From positions 372,001 to 436,000 of the forward strand of contig NZ_CP134228.1 in assembly GCF_031656215.1 (NCBI RefSeq): DNA of 64,000 nt, read 5' to 3'. The notes beneath the pieces were generated by a model. The model worked only from the letters and a program-made list of their open reading frames with translations, was not told where the DNA came from and made no database searches. Source of the DNA: Mesorhizobium koreense (GTDB lineage Bacteria; Pseudomonadota; Alphaproteobacteria; Rhizobiales; Rhizobiaceae). A program made the translations under genes and the position numbers. Below, in pieces: positions 25,019 to 36,726 of the stretch (positions are counted from its first letter, which is position 1; every line of letters starts with the position of its first letter).

Positions 25019-25735
25019 ATGCGTCCATCCAAGCGCCACAACGACGAAATGCGCGCGATTTCCTTCGAACGCGGCATCGCCAAGCACGCCGAGGGCTCGT
25101 GCCTCGTCAAGTTCGGCGACACGCATGTCCTGTGCACGGCAAGCCTGGAGGAGAAGGTGCCGGGCTGGATGCGCAATTCCGGCCGCGGCTGGGTAACGGC
25201 GGAATACGGCATGCTGCCGCGCTCGACGGGTGAGCGCATGCGCCGCGAGGCTTCGGCCGGGAAACAGGGCGGACGCACGCTCGAGATCCAGCGGCTGATC
25301 GGCCGGTCGCTCCGGGCCGTGGTCGATCTGCAGGCGCTGGGCGAGGTTCAGATCACCGTCGACTGCGACGTGCTGCAGGCCGACGGCGGCACGCGCACGG
25401 CCTCCATCACCGGCGGCTGGGTGGCGCTCAACGACTGCCTGCAATGGATGGCGGCGCGCCAGATGGTTTCCGTGCAGAAGGTGCTGAAGGACCATGTGGC
25501 GGCGATCTCCTGCGGCATCCATGCCGGGCAGCCGGTGCTCGACCTCGACTACGAGGAGGATTCGTCCGCCGGCACCGACGCCAATTTCGTCATGACCGGC
25601 AAGGGCGGCATCGTCGAAATCCAGGGCACGGCGGAGGGCGAGCCTTTCTCGGAAGCCCAGTTCGCCGAATTGATGACGCTGGCGCGCAAGGGCATCCAAC
25701 GGCTGGTCAGCCTGCAGCAGATGGCGATCGCCTGA
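25019..25735 (+). CDS. rph: Ribonuclease PH
   Basis: A 238-residue phosphorolytic 3'-5' exoribonuclease that trims tRNA precursors, exactly the family length from the start [12 protein letters not shown]. The RNase PH signatures [32 protein letters not shown] and the phosphate-site [20 protein letters not shown] are present, and the [19 protein letters not shown] segment carries the metal aspartate region. It is divergent from hrcA and heads a plus-strand run with a VOC protein, rdgB and hemW. Confidence 0.97.
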   Translation: MRPSKRHNDEMRAISFERGIAKHAEGSCLVKFGDTHVLCTASLEEKVPGWMRNSGRGWVTAEYGMLPRSTGERMRREASAGKQGGRTLEIQRLIGRSLRAVVDLQALGEVQITVDCDVLQADGGTRTASITGGWVALNDCLQWMAARQMVSVQKVLKDHVAAISCGIHAGQPVLDLDYEEDSSAGTDANFVMTGKGGIVEIQGTAEGEPFSEAQFAELMTLARKGIQRLVSLQQMAIA

Positions 25736-25745
25736 CGGAAAACCG

Positions 25746-26156
25746 ATGACTCCCGACGCCATCCTGGAATCCGCGCTCTATGTCGACGATCTCGACAAGG
25801 CGGAGGAATTCTATGGCGAAGCGCTCGGCCTGACGCGCATCGCCAAGGCCGAGGGCCGGCATGTGTTCTTCCGCTGCGGCGACGGCGTGCTTCTGCTTTT
25901 CAACGCCGATGCCACGGAGGTCTCGCCACCGGCCGGTGCGAGACTGCCGGTGCCGCCGCACGGCACGCGCGGGCCGGGCCATCTCTGCTTCCGCGCCAGC
26001 GGCGAAGAAATCGCGGCGTGGCGGCGCGATCTGGAGCAGAAAGGCGTCACCGTCGAGGCCGATTTCAAATGGCCGAATGGCGGCAGGTCCATCTATTTCC
26101 GCGATCCGGCCGGCAATTCGCTCGAATTCGCCGAACCGAAAATCTGGGGGCTCTGA
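25746..26156 (+). CDS. VOC-family (glyoxalase/fosfomycin-resistance fold) protein
   Basis: A 136-residue vicinal-oxygen-chelate protein. It opens with ILESALYVDDLDKAEEFYGE and continues with a GPGHLCFRASGEEIAAW segment whose His is a likely metal ligand, then SIYFRDPAGNSLEFAEP with the C-terminal Glu ligand. The fold covers glyoxalase I, dioxygenases and antibiotic-modifying enzymes, so the reaction is not predicted. The gene lies between rph and rdgB and its stop directly abuts the rdgB start (TGAATG). Confidence 0.86.
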   Translation: MTPDAILESALYVDDLDKAEEFYGEALGLTRIAKAEGRHVFFRCGDGVLLLFNADATEVSPPAGARLPVPPHGTRGPGHLCFRASGEEIAAWRRDLEQKGVTVEADFKWPNGGRSIYFRDPAGNSLEFAEPKIWGL

Positions 26157-26810
26157 ATGCGGCAGCTCGACTCGAAAAAGATCGTCGTCGCCACCCATAA
26201 TGACGGCAAATTGCGCGAGATCCGCGAGTTGCTGATGCCTTACGGGCTGGAGGCGACGTCGGCCGGCGAGCTCGGCCTCCCCGAGCCGCCCGAGACGGGC
26301 ACGACATTCGAGGAAAACGCCTATACCAAGGCCTTTGCCGCCGCTTCCGCGACCGGGCTTCCGGCGCTGTCGGACGATTCCGGCCTCGAGGTCGACGCGC
26401 TTGACGGCGATCCCGGCGTCTACACCGCCGACTGGGCCGAAAAAGCCGGCGGATCAGGCCGCGATTTCGGAATGGCTATGCGGAAGGTCGAGGACCTGCT
26501 GCAGGAAAAGGGTGCGACCGAGCCTGCCCGGCGTGGCGGACGCTTCGTCGCCGTCTTGTGCCTCGCATGGCCGGACGGCCACGCGGAATATTTTCGCGGC
26601 GAGGTCGAAGGCAAGCTGGTCTGGCCTCCGCGCGGCACACGGGGCTTCGGCTACGATCCGGTCTTCAAGCCCAATGGCCATGCGCAGACATTCGGCGAGA
26701 TGAGTTCTGGCGAGAAGCATTCCTGGGAAGCCGGGCGCGGCGACCTCGGCCTGTCGCACCGTGCCCGAGCCTTCGCGCGCTTCGCCACCGCCATGCTGGA
26801 GCCGGCATGA
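26157..26810 (+). CDS. rdgB: Non-canonical purine NTP pyrophosphatase (ITPase/XTPase)
   Basis: A 217-residue house-cleaning enzyme that hydrolyses dITP, XTP and similar nucleotides to monophosphates. Signature motifs [15 protein letters not shown] at the N-terminus, [15 protein letters not shown] for the catalytic Asp region, and [13 protein letters not shown] with SHRARAF near the C-terminus are present. Start codon follows the VOC stop without a gap, so translation is likely coupled. A family B repeat separates it from hemW. Confidence 0.96.
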   Translation: MRQLDSKKIVVATHNDGKLREIRELLMPYGLEATSAGELGLPEPPETGTTFEENAYTKAFAAASATGLPALSDDSGLEVDALDGDPGVYTADWAEKAGGSGRDFGMAMRKVEDLLQEKGATEPARRGGRFVAVLCLAWPDGHAEYFRGEVEGKLVWPPRGTRGFGYDPVFKPNGHAQTFGEMSSGEKHSWEAGRGDLGLSHRARAFARFATAMLEPA

Positions 26811-26829
26811 ACAGCCCAGCGATAAGAAG

Positions 26830-26969
26830 CACCCCCACTCCGTCCCGCTTCGCGGGCCACCTCTCCCCCTGCCCCGGGGAGAGGAAAAGGGCGGCAGCCG
26901 CGCAATCGCTTCCTCTCCCCCGTCGAGCGGGGGAGAGGTGGTTTGCGAAGCAAATCGGAGTGGGGGTCG
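26830..26969. repeat. Family B palindromic repeat, copy 1
   Basis: An imperfect palindrome of about 140 bp with ACCCCCACTCCG at the left and CGGAGTGGGGGT at the right, and internal CACCTCTCCCCC / GGGGGAGAGGTG arms. It lies between rdgB and hemW. Further copies are at 32864-33040 and 41341-41478. Confidence 0.9.
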
Positions 26970-27003
26970 ATCCGACGGGTACGCAACGGATGCAGGCAAA
27001 GAG

Positions 27004-28152
27004 ATGACCGACCCCGGCTTCGGCGTCTATGTGCATTGGCCGTTCTGCGCGGCCAAGTGCCCTTACTGTGACTTCAACAGCCATGTCCGGCACCAGCCGG
27101 TCGATCAACCGCGCTTTGCCGCAGCCTTCGCCCGCGAGATGCAGACTACGGCCGCGCGCACCGGGCCGCGCACCGTTTCCAGCATCTTCCTCGGCGGCGG
27201 CACGCCCTCGCTGATGCGGCCGGAGACTGTCGGCGCGATCCTCGATGCGGTGGCGGCGAACTGGCATGTGCCGGCCGGCATCGAGGTGACGCTGGAGGCC
27301 AACCCGTCCTCGGTCGAGGCCGACCGCTTCCGCGGTTATCGCGCCGCCGGCGTCAATCGCGTCTCGCTCGGCGTGCAGGCGCTCAACGATCCGGATCTGC
27401 GTTTTCTCGGGCGGCTGCACAATGTCGCCGAGGCGTTGAAGGCGATCGGCCTCGCCCGCGCGATCTTCCCGCGCATGTCCTTCGACCTGATCTACGCCCG
27501 CCCGCACCAGACGCCGGAAGCCTGGGCGGCCGAACTCGAAGAAGCCATCGGCTACGCCGCCGACCATCTGTCGCTCTACCAGCTCACCATCGAGGATGGC
27601 ACGCCCTTCCACGCGCTGCATGCGGCGGGGAAATTCGCCGTACCCGATCCGGACCATGCCGCCGAACTCTACCACGTCACGCAGGAGGTCACGCAAAAAC
27701 GCGGCCTGCCCGCCTATGAGATTTCCAACCACGCGCGGCCGGGCGCGGAAAGCCGGCACAATCTCATCTACTGGCGCTACGGCGAATATGTCGGCATCGG
27801 GCCGGGTGCGCATGGCCGCTTTGTCGAGAACGACCGCCGCATCGTCACCATCGCCGAGAAGATGCCGGAGACATGGCTGAACCTCGTCGAGGCCAAGGGA
27901 CACGGCATCACCGGCGGCGAGCGGCTGACGCGCTCGGAAGAAGCCGACGAGTTCCTGCTGATGGGGTTGAGGCTCGCGGAAGGCATAGACGTCGCGCGCT
28001 ACGAGGCGCTGGCCGGACGGCCGCTCGCCTCGGACCGCGTCACCATCTTGCGCGACGAGGATCTGATCGAACCGGTTGGCAATTCGCGACTCAGGGCCAC
28101 GCCTTCCGGCGTGCTGGTCCTCGACGCGCTGGTCGCCGACCTGGCAAGGTAA
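27004..28152 (+). CDS. hemW: Radical SAM heme chaperone HemW (coproporphyrinogen III oxidase-like)
   Basis: A 382-residue radical SAM protein. The cluster motif is VHWPFCAAKCPYCDFNSH (CxxxCxxC), followed by SIFLGGGTPSL, LEANPSSVEADRFRG and GVNRVSLGVQ, all typical of HemW, and a C-terminal HemN-type domain. HemW inserts heme into respiratory proteins rather than acting as an oxidase. The ATG at 27004 was chosen because the motif begins nine residues later; the open frame continues upstream only through the family B repeat. It is convergent with the FGGY kinase gene, with 8 bp between. Confidence 0.95.
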   Translation: MTDPGFGVYVHWPFCAAKCPYCDFNSHVRHQPVDQPRFAAAFAREMQTTAARTGPRTVSSIFLGGGTPSLMRPETVGAILDAVAANWHVPAGIEVTLEANPSSVEADRFRGYRAAGVNRVSLGVQALNDPDLRFLGRLHNVAEALKAIGLARAIFPRMSFDLIYARPHQTPEAWAAELEEAIGYAADHLSLYQLTIEDGTPFHALHAAGKFAVPDPDHAAELYHVTQEVTQKRGLPAYEISNHARPGAESRHNLIYWRYGEYVGIGPGAHGRFVENDRRIVTIAEKMPETWLNLVEAKGHGITGGERLTRSEEADEFLLMGLRLAEGIDVARYEALAGRPLASDRVTILRDEDLIEPVGNSRLRATPSGVLVLDALVADLAR

Positions 28153-28160
28153 GTATTCTC

Positions 28161-29738
28161 TTACACTATGGCTTCGAGCGCCTGCCGGTGCCGCTGCATT
28201 TCGAGGAATATCCGATAATCGCGATCGAAGCGGGCGAACGCGGCCGGGTCCGGTTGGTGCTCTATTTCTCCCTGCCGCATCGCGACGGCAGCAGCCGGAA
28301 GGCCAGGATGAAGGCCCGCCGCGGCGGCAGCGGCCATGCCGGTTCCGAGAAGCATCGCGTCCTCGGCCGCCGGCTCGACGAGGGTGCAGCCAATGGCACT
28401 CGTGTAAAGATCAGTAAGCAATTGATTACGTAAATGGCCGCCGGCCAGATGCAGGCGCTCGACCGGATGGCCGCCTTCGCGGATCGCCTCGACGATCTGG
28501 CGTACGCCGTACGCGATCGCCACCGCCATGCGCCAGTAGAGCCGGCAGAGGCCGTCGAAGGACGTGTCGAGCGCGAGCCCACTGATCACGCCGAGCGCGC
28601 GAGGATCGGCATGGGGCGAGCGGTTGCCGTGGAAATCGGGCAGCACATGCAGGCCGGCGGCGAATTCCTCGCCTTCGGCCGCGCGCAGTTCCGCGATGCG
28701 CGCCACGATACGTCCGTGCGTCGCGGCGTTCGGCTCGGCGCCATGCCAGCGGATGACATGATCGAGCAGCGCGCCGGTCGCCGATTGCCCGCCCTCGCTC
28801 GCCCATAGATCCGGCAGGGCAACGCCATGATACGGTCCCCATGCGCCAGCAAAGCGCGCCGGCTCCGGCGAAAACAGCATGACGCAGCTCGACGTTCCCG
28901 CCACGAGCGCGGCGCGGCCGGAAAGTTCGGCCGGGTTCCCCGCATATCCGCCAAGCACGCCGAGTGCCCCGGCATAGGCGTCGATCATGCCCGCCGCCAC
29001 CCGGCATTGTGGGGTAAGGCCAAGTGCTTCCGCCGCCTCGACCGTTAGCGGACCGAGATCGGAGCCGACAGGGCGCGTCCATTCGGGCAGACCGCCGCGC
29101 TCGAGCAGGTCGGAGAGGCCGACGGCATCCAGAAAACCGGTGTTCCAGCCCGGCTCGCTGCCCGCATTGAACGTCCACTTGCAGGCGAGCGTGCAATGCG
29201 AGCGCTCCGTGCCGCCGGTCGCCTTCCAGGTCAGGAAGTCGGCGAGGTCGAAGAGATGGCCCGTCTTCGCCCAGATATCCGGCCGGTTCCGCTTCAGCCA
29301 CATCAGCTTGGGGATCTGCATCTCCGGCGACATGACGCCGCTGGCGGTGTCCAGAACGGCATGACCGGTCGCGGAACATTCGGCCGCTTCCGCCTGCGCG
29401 CGATGGTCGAGCCAGGCGATCGTATCCCAGTCCTGCCCCTCGGATGAGGAAAGCGCTAGCGGCTCCCCCTCGCCGTCACGGATGACAAGCGAACAGGTCG
29501 CGTCGAAGGCGATGCCGGCAATCTCCTCGGGGCGCGCGCCCGCCGCCGCGCGGGCGCCGTGCACGGCGTGGCAGACCGCGTGCCAGATATCTTCCGAAGC
29601 GTGCTCGGCTATGTCAGGCCCCACCCTGCGGATCGCGATGGCATGGTCGACGCGGCCCAGTAGCCTGCCCTTGCTGTCCAGGATCGCGGCGCGCGCGCTC
29701 GTCGTACCGACATCGACGGCACAGACGAGAGGCGCCAT
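28161..29738 (-). CDS. FGGY-family carbohydrate kinase (ribulokinase-like)
   Basis: A 525-residue pentulose/polyol kinase. The N-terminal ATPase motif CAVDVGTTSARAAILD, the FDATCSLV segment, the substrate region WLDHRAQAEA, and the C-terminal LHLAGGHLRNQLLTDLYTS plus LGTGMAAAAAAG are characteristic of the FGGY subgroup close to D-ribulokinase. It is the last gene of the smo/mtl operon and likely phosphorylates the ketose made by the polyol dehydrogenases. It shares one base with the upstream HAD phosphatase gene. Confidence 0.9.
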   Translation of the reverse strand: MAPLVCAVDVGTTSARAAILDSKGRLLGRVDHAIAIRRVGPDIAEHASEDIWHAVCHAVHGARAAAGARPEEIAGIAFDATCSLVIRDGEGEPLALSSSEGQDWDTIAWLDHRAQAEAAECSATGHAVLDTASGVMSPEMQIPKLMWLKRNRPDIWAKTGHLFDLADFLTWKATGGTERSHCTLACKWTFNAGSEPGWNTGFLDAVGLSDLLERGGLPEWTRPVGSDLGPLTVEAAEALGLTPQCRVAAGMIDAYAGALGVLGGYAGNPAELSGRAALVAGTSSCVMLFSPEPARFAGAWGPYHGVALPDLWASEGGQSATGALLDHVIRWHGAEPNAATHGRIVARIAELRAAEGEEFAAGLHVLPDFHGNRSPHADPRALGVISGLALDTSFDGLCRLYWRMAVAIAYGVRQIVEAIREGGHPVERLHLAGGHLRNQLLTDLYTSAIGCTLVEPAAEDAMLLGTGMAAAAAAGLHPGLPAAAVAMRQGEIEHQPDPAAFARFDRDYRIFLEMQRHRQALEAIV

Positions 29739-30415
29739 CAGTGCCCCTTGCCGAGAGCGGCCACGAGAGTCGGCAGAAGGCGCATGTCATCGAAGACGGC
29801 GTCCGGCTCCAAAAGCGCCAGCGCCGCGGCCAAGCCGCCGGCAAGCGCGTGGGAACCGCCGGTGAAGCCGAAGACGCGCATGCCTGCCGCCTTGGCCGCC
29901 TCGACGCCGGCCGGACTGTCCTCGATCACGAGACAGTCGTCGGGCGCGACGCCCATGCCGCGCGCGGCATGGAGGAAAAGATCGGGGGCGGGTTTGCCTC
30001 TTTCCACCATGGAGGCACTGTATATGTGCGGCTCGAATTGGTCCAACAGGCCGGTGACGGAAAGCGACAGCCGGATGCGTTCGGGCTTGCTGGAGGAGGC
30101 GATGCAGCGCGGCTCCGAAAGCTTTCCGAGCGCATTCTTGATTCCCGGTATCGGCTTCAGCTCGCGGCGGAATCGGTCGTTGAGGGTCGCCCGCGCCTGG
30201 TCGAGATGGGCCGGGGTGACGACGAAGTCGAAATCGTTGCGCAGAAGTTCGATCGTCGTCGCCATCGAACGCCCGAGAAAGAGCTTGTAGGCAGTCTGCT
30301 CGTCCATGACATGGCCAGCCTTCGCCATGACGTCGAGCAGCACGGCGATCGAGATCGGCTCGCTGTCGACCAGCACGCCGTCGCAATCGAAGATGATAAG
30401 ATCGGGTTGTTTCAA
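29738..30415 (-). CDS. HAD-superfamily phosphatase (beta-phosphoglucomutase-like)
   Basis: A 225-residue HAD hydrolase with all four motifs: I in IIFDCDGVLVDSE (nucleophile Asp and second Asp), II in IASSSKPERI, III Lys in RGKPAPDLF and IV in VIEDSPAGVEAAKAAG. The cap is of subclass I. In rhizobial smo operons a HAD gene commonly accompanies mtlK and the kinase; it may remove misformed sugar phosphates, but this is inference. Confidence 0.9.
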   Translation of the reverse strand: MKQPDLIIFDCDGVLVDSEPISIAVLLDVMAKAGHVMDEQTAYKLFLGRSMATTIELLRNDFDFVVTPAHLDQARATLNDRFRRELKPIPGIKNALGKLSEPRCIASSSKPERIRLSLSVTGLLDQFEPHIYSASMVERGKPAPDLFLHAARGMGVAPDDCLVIEDSPAGVEAAKAAGMRVFGFTGGSHALAGGLAAALALLEPDAVFDDMRLLPTLVAALGKGH

Positions 30416-30446
30416 GATTCCGCGCCTTTCCGCACTTCCGGCGCTC

Positions 30447-31238
30447 TCATATCGTCCTCAGCATGCCGCCGTCGACATGATAGGTCGAACCGACCGAATA
30501 GGAGGCGCGATCCGAGCAGAGGAAGACGAAGAAATCGGCCAATTCATCGACCGTGCCGAAACGCTTGATCGGCGCATGCTCGTCGGCGACGGTCTGCAGA
30601 TAGGCCTCCCAGTCGCCGCCCGCCGAGGCGGTGAGCTGTCTGGCCGTCTTGATCCAGTCAGGCGTCAGGATGAGCCCCGGATTGACGGTGTTGACACGGA
30701 TATTGTCCTTGATCACCTCATTGGCGAGGTTCTTGGAGAACATGACCAGCGCGGCCTTGGTCACATTGTAGATCGGCTCGTACCAGAGCGGCTGCACGGC
30801 GCAGATGGACGCGTTGTGGAGGATGGCGCCGCCGCCGCGCTCGCGCATCATCGGCACGAAGGCACGCGCCAGCCTCACCGCCGCCATGACATGCAGTTCC
30901 CAATAGGCCTGCCATTTCTCGTCCGGCGCCTCCATGATGCTCTCGTTGGAGCCTGTGCCGGCATTGTTGACGAGGATGTCGGCGCCGCCGAAGGTGTTGC
31001 GCGCCGCTGCCGCCAGCCGCTCAGCGCCCCCGGCCGTCGCCACATCGCAAGCGACCGGCAGCGCGCGCACGCCATGATCGCCGGCTATGCGATCCGCTTC
31101 CTTCGCAAGCCGTTCCTCCCCGCGCGCGGCCATCACCACATGCGCGCCTTCGCGGGCGAAGGCCTCGGCGACGCCGAGCCCGATGCCGACGCTGGCGCCG
31201 GTGACGGCGGCGACCTTTCCCTTCAAGCCCAGATCCAT
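30447..31238 (-). CDS. Short-chain dehydrogenase/reductase in polyol operon
   Basis: A 263-residue classical SDR. The NAD(P) motif TGASVGIG, the structural motif NNAG, the Ser in HNASICAV and the catalytic YNVTK Tyr/Lys pair are present. It is located between the mannitol dehydrogenase and the HAD phosphatase on the minus strand, so a polyol or ketose substrate is likely. It ends with GSTYHVDGGMLRTI, the usual SDR C-terminal cofactor loop. Exact substrate not predictable. Confidence 0.9.
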   Translation of the reverse strand: MDLGLKGKVAAVTGASVGIGLGVAEAFAREGAHVVMAARGEERLAKEADRIAGDHGVRALPVACDVATAGGAERLAAAARNTFGGADILVNNAGTGSNESIMEAPDEKWQAYWELHVMAAVRLARAFVPMMRERGGGAILHNASICAVQPLWYEPIYNVTKAALVMFSKNLANEVIKDNIRVNTVNPGLILTPDWIKTARQLTASAGGDWEAYLQTVADEHAPIKRFGTVDELADFFVFLCSDRASYSVGSTYHVDGGMLRTI

Positions 31239-31306
31239 GCCCGATCTCCTGGCGAATGACGACGCGCCGGCGGCAGCCGGCCGACGTCGCTGTCCTTATC
31301 GCTTTT

Positions 31307-32785
<1,479 letters not shown>

Positions 32786-32863
32786 GGGAATGACCTCTTC
32801 CGAGCCGCCGGAACGGCCTATTTCCCCCTCTCCTTTCAAGGCAGCGCGATCGCCTATGAAGTT

Positions 32864-33040
32864 CGACCCCCACTCCGATTTGCTTCGCAAACCACCTCTC
32901 CCCCGCTCGACGGGGGAGAGGAAGCACCGGCTGCAAGGCTTGGCTCCCTTCCTCTACCCCATTTGTGTGGGGGAGAGGTGGCCGCCCCCGGGTCTTGCCT
33001 TTGGCAAGCCCGAGAACAGGCTCCGCGGACGGAGTGGGGG
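32864..33040. repeat. Family B palindromic repeat, copy 2, inside the polyol operon
   Basis: Ends are CGACCCCCACTCCG and CGGAGTGGGGGA, with internal CTCCCCCGCTCGACGGGGGA and CTACCCC..TGTGGGGGAG hairpins. It fills most of the 32786-33127 gap between smoS and mtlK, where no gene is visible. Transcripts covering both genes must traverse this hairpin-rich segment. Confidence 0.88.
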
Positions 33041-33127
33041 ACATCCGCCATACGCGACAGCCCTGCCTTCCAGTAGGAGAGGTGTCCCGCATAACGGGGC
33101 GGAGAGGGGGATAGCCAACCACCGCGC

Positions 33128-33894
33128 TCAGCTCATCCAGTTGCCGCCGTCGACATTGTAGGTCTGGGCGACGACGTAATCGCTCTCGGCCGAGGCGAGG
33201 AAGACCGCCATGCCGGTCAGATCAGCCGCCGTTCCCATCCGACCGTAGGGCACCGCCTCGCCGACCAGCCTTTTCTTCTCGCCCTTCGGCCGGTGTTCGT
33301 ATTTCGCGAAGAGCGCGTCCACACCTTCCCAATGCTCGCCGTCGACCACGCCCGGCGCAATGGCGTTGACGTTGATGCGGTGCTTGATGAGGTCGAGCCC
33401 GGCCGATTGGGTCAGGCTGATCACCGCCGCCTTGGTGGCGCAGTAGATCGCCACAAGCGCCTCGCCGCGGCGGCCGGCCTGGCTCGCCATGTTGATGATC
33501 TTGCCGCCCTTGCCGCGCGCGATCATCGAGCGCGCCACCGCCTGCAGCGTGAACAGCGTGCCGGAGAAATTGACGGCGAAGAGCTTCTCGTAGCTGGCGC
33601 GCGTGATCTCGACAATCGGCGCCATGTCGAACAAGGCAGCATTGTTGACGAGGATATCGATGCCGCCGGCCCTCTCCTCGATCGCCTTCAGCGCCGCGTC
33701 GATGGACGCCTGCTCGGTGACGTCGAGCTTCACCGCATAGGCTTGCGGCCCGATCTCGGCCGCCGTCTTCTGAGCCGCCTCGATATTGATGTCGCCTATA
33801 GCGACCGTCGCGCCCTCACGCACATAGGCCTCGGCGAAGGCACGGCCGATGCCACGCGCCGCACCCGTTATCAGCGCGCTCTTGCCTTCGAGCC

Positions 33895-33898
<4 letters not shown>
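33128..33898 (-). CDS. smoS: Sorbitol dehydrogenase (SDR)
   Basis: A 256-residue classical SDR that oxidises sorbitol/galactitol with [11 protein letters not shown] forms the cofactor loop, NNAA replaces NNAG, and the catalytic pair is YCATK, with [15 protein letters not shown] after it, matching Rhodobacter/rhizobial SmoS. Its start overlaps the end of smoK by 4 bp. Position directly behind the sugar transporter genes supports use of the imported polyol. Confidence 0.92.
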
Positions 33899-34896
<998 letters not shown>

Positions 34897-34927
34897 GGTT
34901 TTCTCCGATGAACGATCCTGACGCCGC

Positions 34928-35758
34928 CTATTTCACGGCGCCAAAGGTGAGGCCGCGCACGAGTTGCTTCTGCGAGAACCAGCCCATGATGAGGATGGGC
35001 GCGATCGCCAGCGTCGATGCCGCCGAGAGCTTCGCCCAGAACAGGCCCTCCGGGCTCGAATAGGACGCGATGAAGGTGGTGAGCGGCGCTGCCTTGGAGG
35101 TCGAGAGATTGAGCGTCCAGAACGCCTCGTTCCAGGCCAGGATGATGTTGAGGAGAAGCGTCGAGGCGATGCCCGGGATGGCCATCGGGGTCAGCACGTA
35201 GATGATCTCCTTGGCGAGCGAGGCCCCGTCCATGCGCGCCGCTTCCAGTATCTCGCCGGGGATCTCGCGGAAATAGGTGTAGAGCATCCACACGATGATC
35301 GGCAGGTTGATCAGCATCAGGATGGCGGTCAGGCCGATGCGGCTGTCGAGCAGGCCCCAGTCGCGGAAGATCAGGTAGATCGGGATCAGCGCGCCGACGG
35401 GCGGCATCATCTTGGTGGAGAGCATCCACATCAGGACGTCCTTGGTGTGCTTGGTCGGCGAAAAGGCCATCGCCCATGCCGCCGGCACCGCGATGATGAG
35501 ACCGATGATGGTAGAGCCGACCGAGATGGTCACCGAATTCAGGAAGTGGTGCAGATAGTCCGAGCGGGCCTGCACCTCCGCGTAATTCTCCAGCGTCCAG
35601 TGGAAGAACAGGAAGTAAGGCGGGTTGGCGATGGCGTCGCCCTCCGTCTTGAAGCTGGTCAGGAAGGTCCACAGGATCGGGAAGAAGAGGAACAGCCCGC
35701 ACAGCCATCCGACGATGGTGAAAGTGATCTTGCTCTTGGTCGTTGTCGCGCGTGCCAT
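34928..35758 (-). CDS. smoG: Polyol ABC transporter permease, second subunit
   Basis: A 276-residue MalG-type inner-membrane permease with six predicted helices. The EAA coupling motif is visible in [20 protein letters not shown]. It pairs with SmoF to form the membrane channel. The upstream smoF gene ends 6 bp before this start, indicating coupled expression. A very long open frame on the opposite strand (34964-36793) is an antisense artefact of this GC-rich gene pair. Confidence 0.94.
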   Translation of the reverse strand: MARATTTKSKITFTIVGWLCGLFLFFPILWTFLTSFKTEGDAIANPPYFLFFHWTLENYAEVQARSDYLHHFLNSVTISVGSTIIGLIIAVPAAWAMAFSPTKHTKDVLMWMLSTKMMPPVGALIPIYLIFRDWGLLDSRIGLTAILMLINLPIIVWMLYTYFREIPGEILEAARMDGASLAKEIIYVLTPMAIPGIASTLLLNIILAWNEAFWTLNLSTSKAAPLTTFIASYSSPEGLFWAKLSAASTLAIAPILIMGWFSQKQLVRGLTFGAVK

Positions 35759-35764
35759 GGCGGT

Positions 35765-36637
35765 TCACCGGTCGAGGTTCTTGCCGATCAGACGGATGAG
35801 GAAGATGGCGACGATATTGGCGAGGACGACGGCGATGATGCCGCCCGCCGAGGCGCCGCCGACGTCGAACTGCAGCAACGCCTGCGCATAGACCAGATAG
35901 GTGAGGTTGGTGCTCTGGATGCCGGGGCCGCCATTGGTCGTCACCAGGATCTCGGCGAAGACAGAAAGCAGGAAGATCGTCTGGATGAGGATGACGACAG
36001 TGATGGCGCGCGAAAGGTGCGGCAGCACGATATAGATGAAGCGCGAGACGGCGCCGGCGCCGTCCATCTCGGCGGCTTCCTTCTGCTCGCCGTCGAGCGA
36101 CTGCAGCGCCGTCAGCAGGATGAGCGTCGCGAAGGGCAGCCACTGCCAGGCAACGATCAGGATGATGGAGAAGAGCGGTACGTCGGCCAGCCAGTCGACG
36201 GGCGTAATGCCCAGCCCGCGCGCGATCCAGGCAAAGAGGCCATAGACCGGGTTCATGAACATGTTCTTCCACACCAGCGCCGAGACGGTGGGCATGACGA
36301 AGAACGGCGCGATGACGAGCAGGCGCACGATGCCCTGCCCCCAGAAGGGTTGGTCAAGCACGAGGGCCAAAAGGATGCCGCCGATGACGGTGATAAGCAG
36401 CACGCCGACGACGATCAGGAGCGTGTTGCCGATGGCCATCAGGAAGGCCGGGTCGGTGAGGAAATAGGAGTAGTTGAGGAAGCCGATGAAGTTGTGCGCG
36501 CCTGGCGTCAGCAGATTGTAGCTCAGGAACGAGAAATAGAGGGTCATCGCCAGCGGCACGATCATCCAGACGAACAGCAGGATGACGGCCGGCGACATCA
36601 TCAGGCGGGCGCTGGCGCGGGTGTGCAACGTGGCCAT
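35765..36637 (-). CDS. smoF: Polyol ABC transporter permease, first subunit
   Basis: A 290-residue MalF-type permease with six predicted helices. The N-terminus begins with a short charged region before VILLFVWMIVPLAMTLYFSF, and the EAA-type loop is in GEQKEAAEMDGAGAVSRFIYI. Together with SmoG it forms the polyol channel. It starts 90 bp after smoE in the same operon. Confidence 0.94.
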   Translation of the reverse strand: MATLHTRASARLMMSPAVILLFVWMIVPLAMTLYFSFLSYNLLTPGAHNFIGFLNYSYFLTDPAFLMAIGNTLLIVVGVLLITVIGGILLALVLDQPFWGQGIVRLLVIAPFFVMPTVSALVWKNMFMNPVYGLFAWIARGLGITPVDWLADVPLFSIILIVAWQWLPFATLILLTALQSLDGEQKEAAEMDGAGAVSRFIYIVLPHLSRAITVVILIQTIFLLSVFAEILVTTNGGPGIQSTNLTYLVYAQALLQFDVGGASAGGIIAVVLANIVAIFLIRLIGKNLDR

Positions 36638-36726
36638 GGCACTTCCCCTCAGGAAATGACACCGGTTGAAAAAAATCCGGGGCTACGGCTCCACTGGGAT
36701 AGAGCCGAGCCCCGGAGGCGGGAGGT

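Noticed and set aside
24901-25278. Extended N-terminus for hrcA
   Set aside because: The extra sequence overlaps divergent rph and does not resemble HrcA proteins.
26761-27003. Extended N-terminus for hemW through the family B repeat
   Set aside because: The radical SAM motif begins nine residues after the ATG at 27004, as usual for HemW; the upstream frame is repeat sequence that happens to be open.
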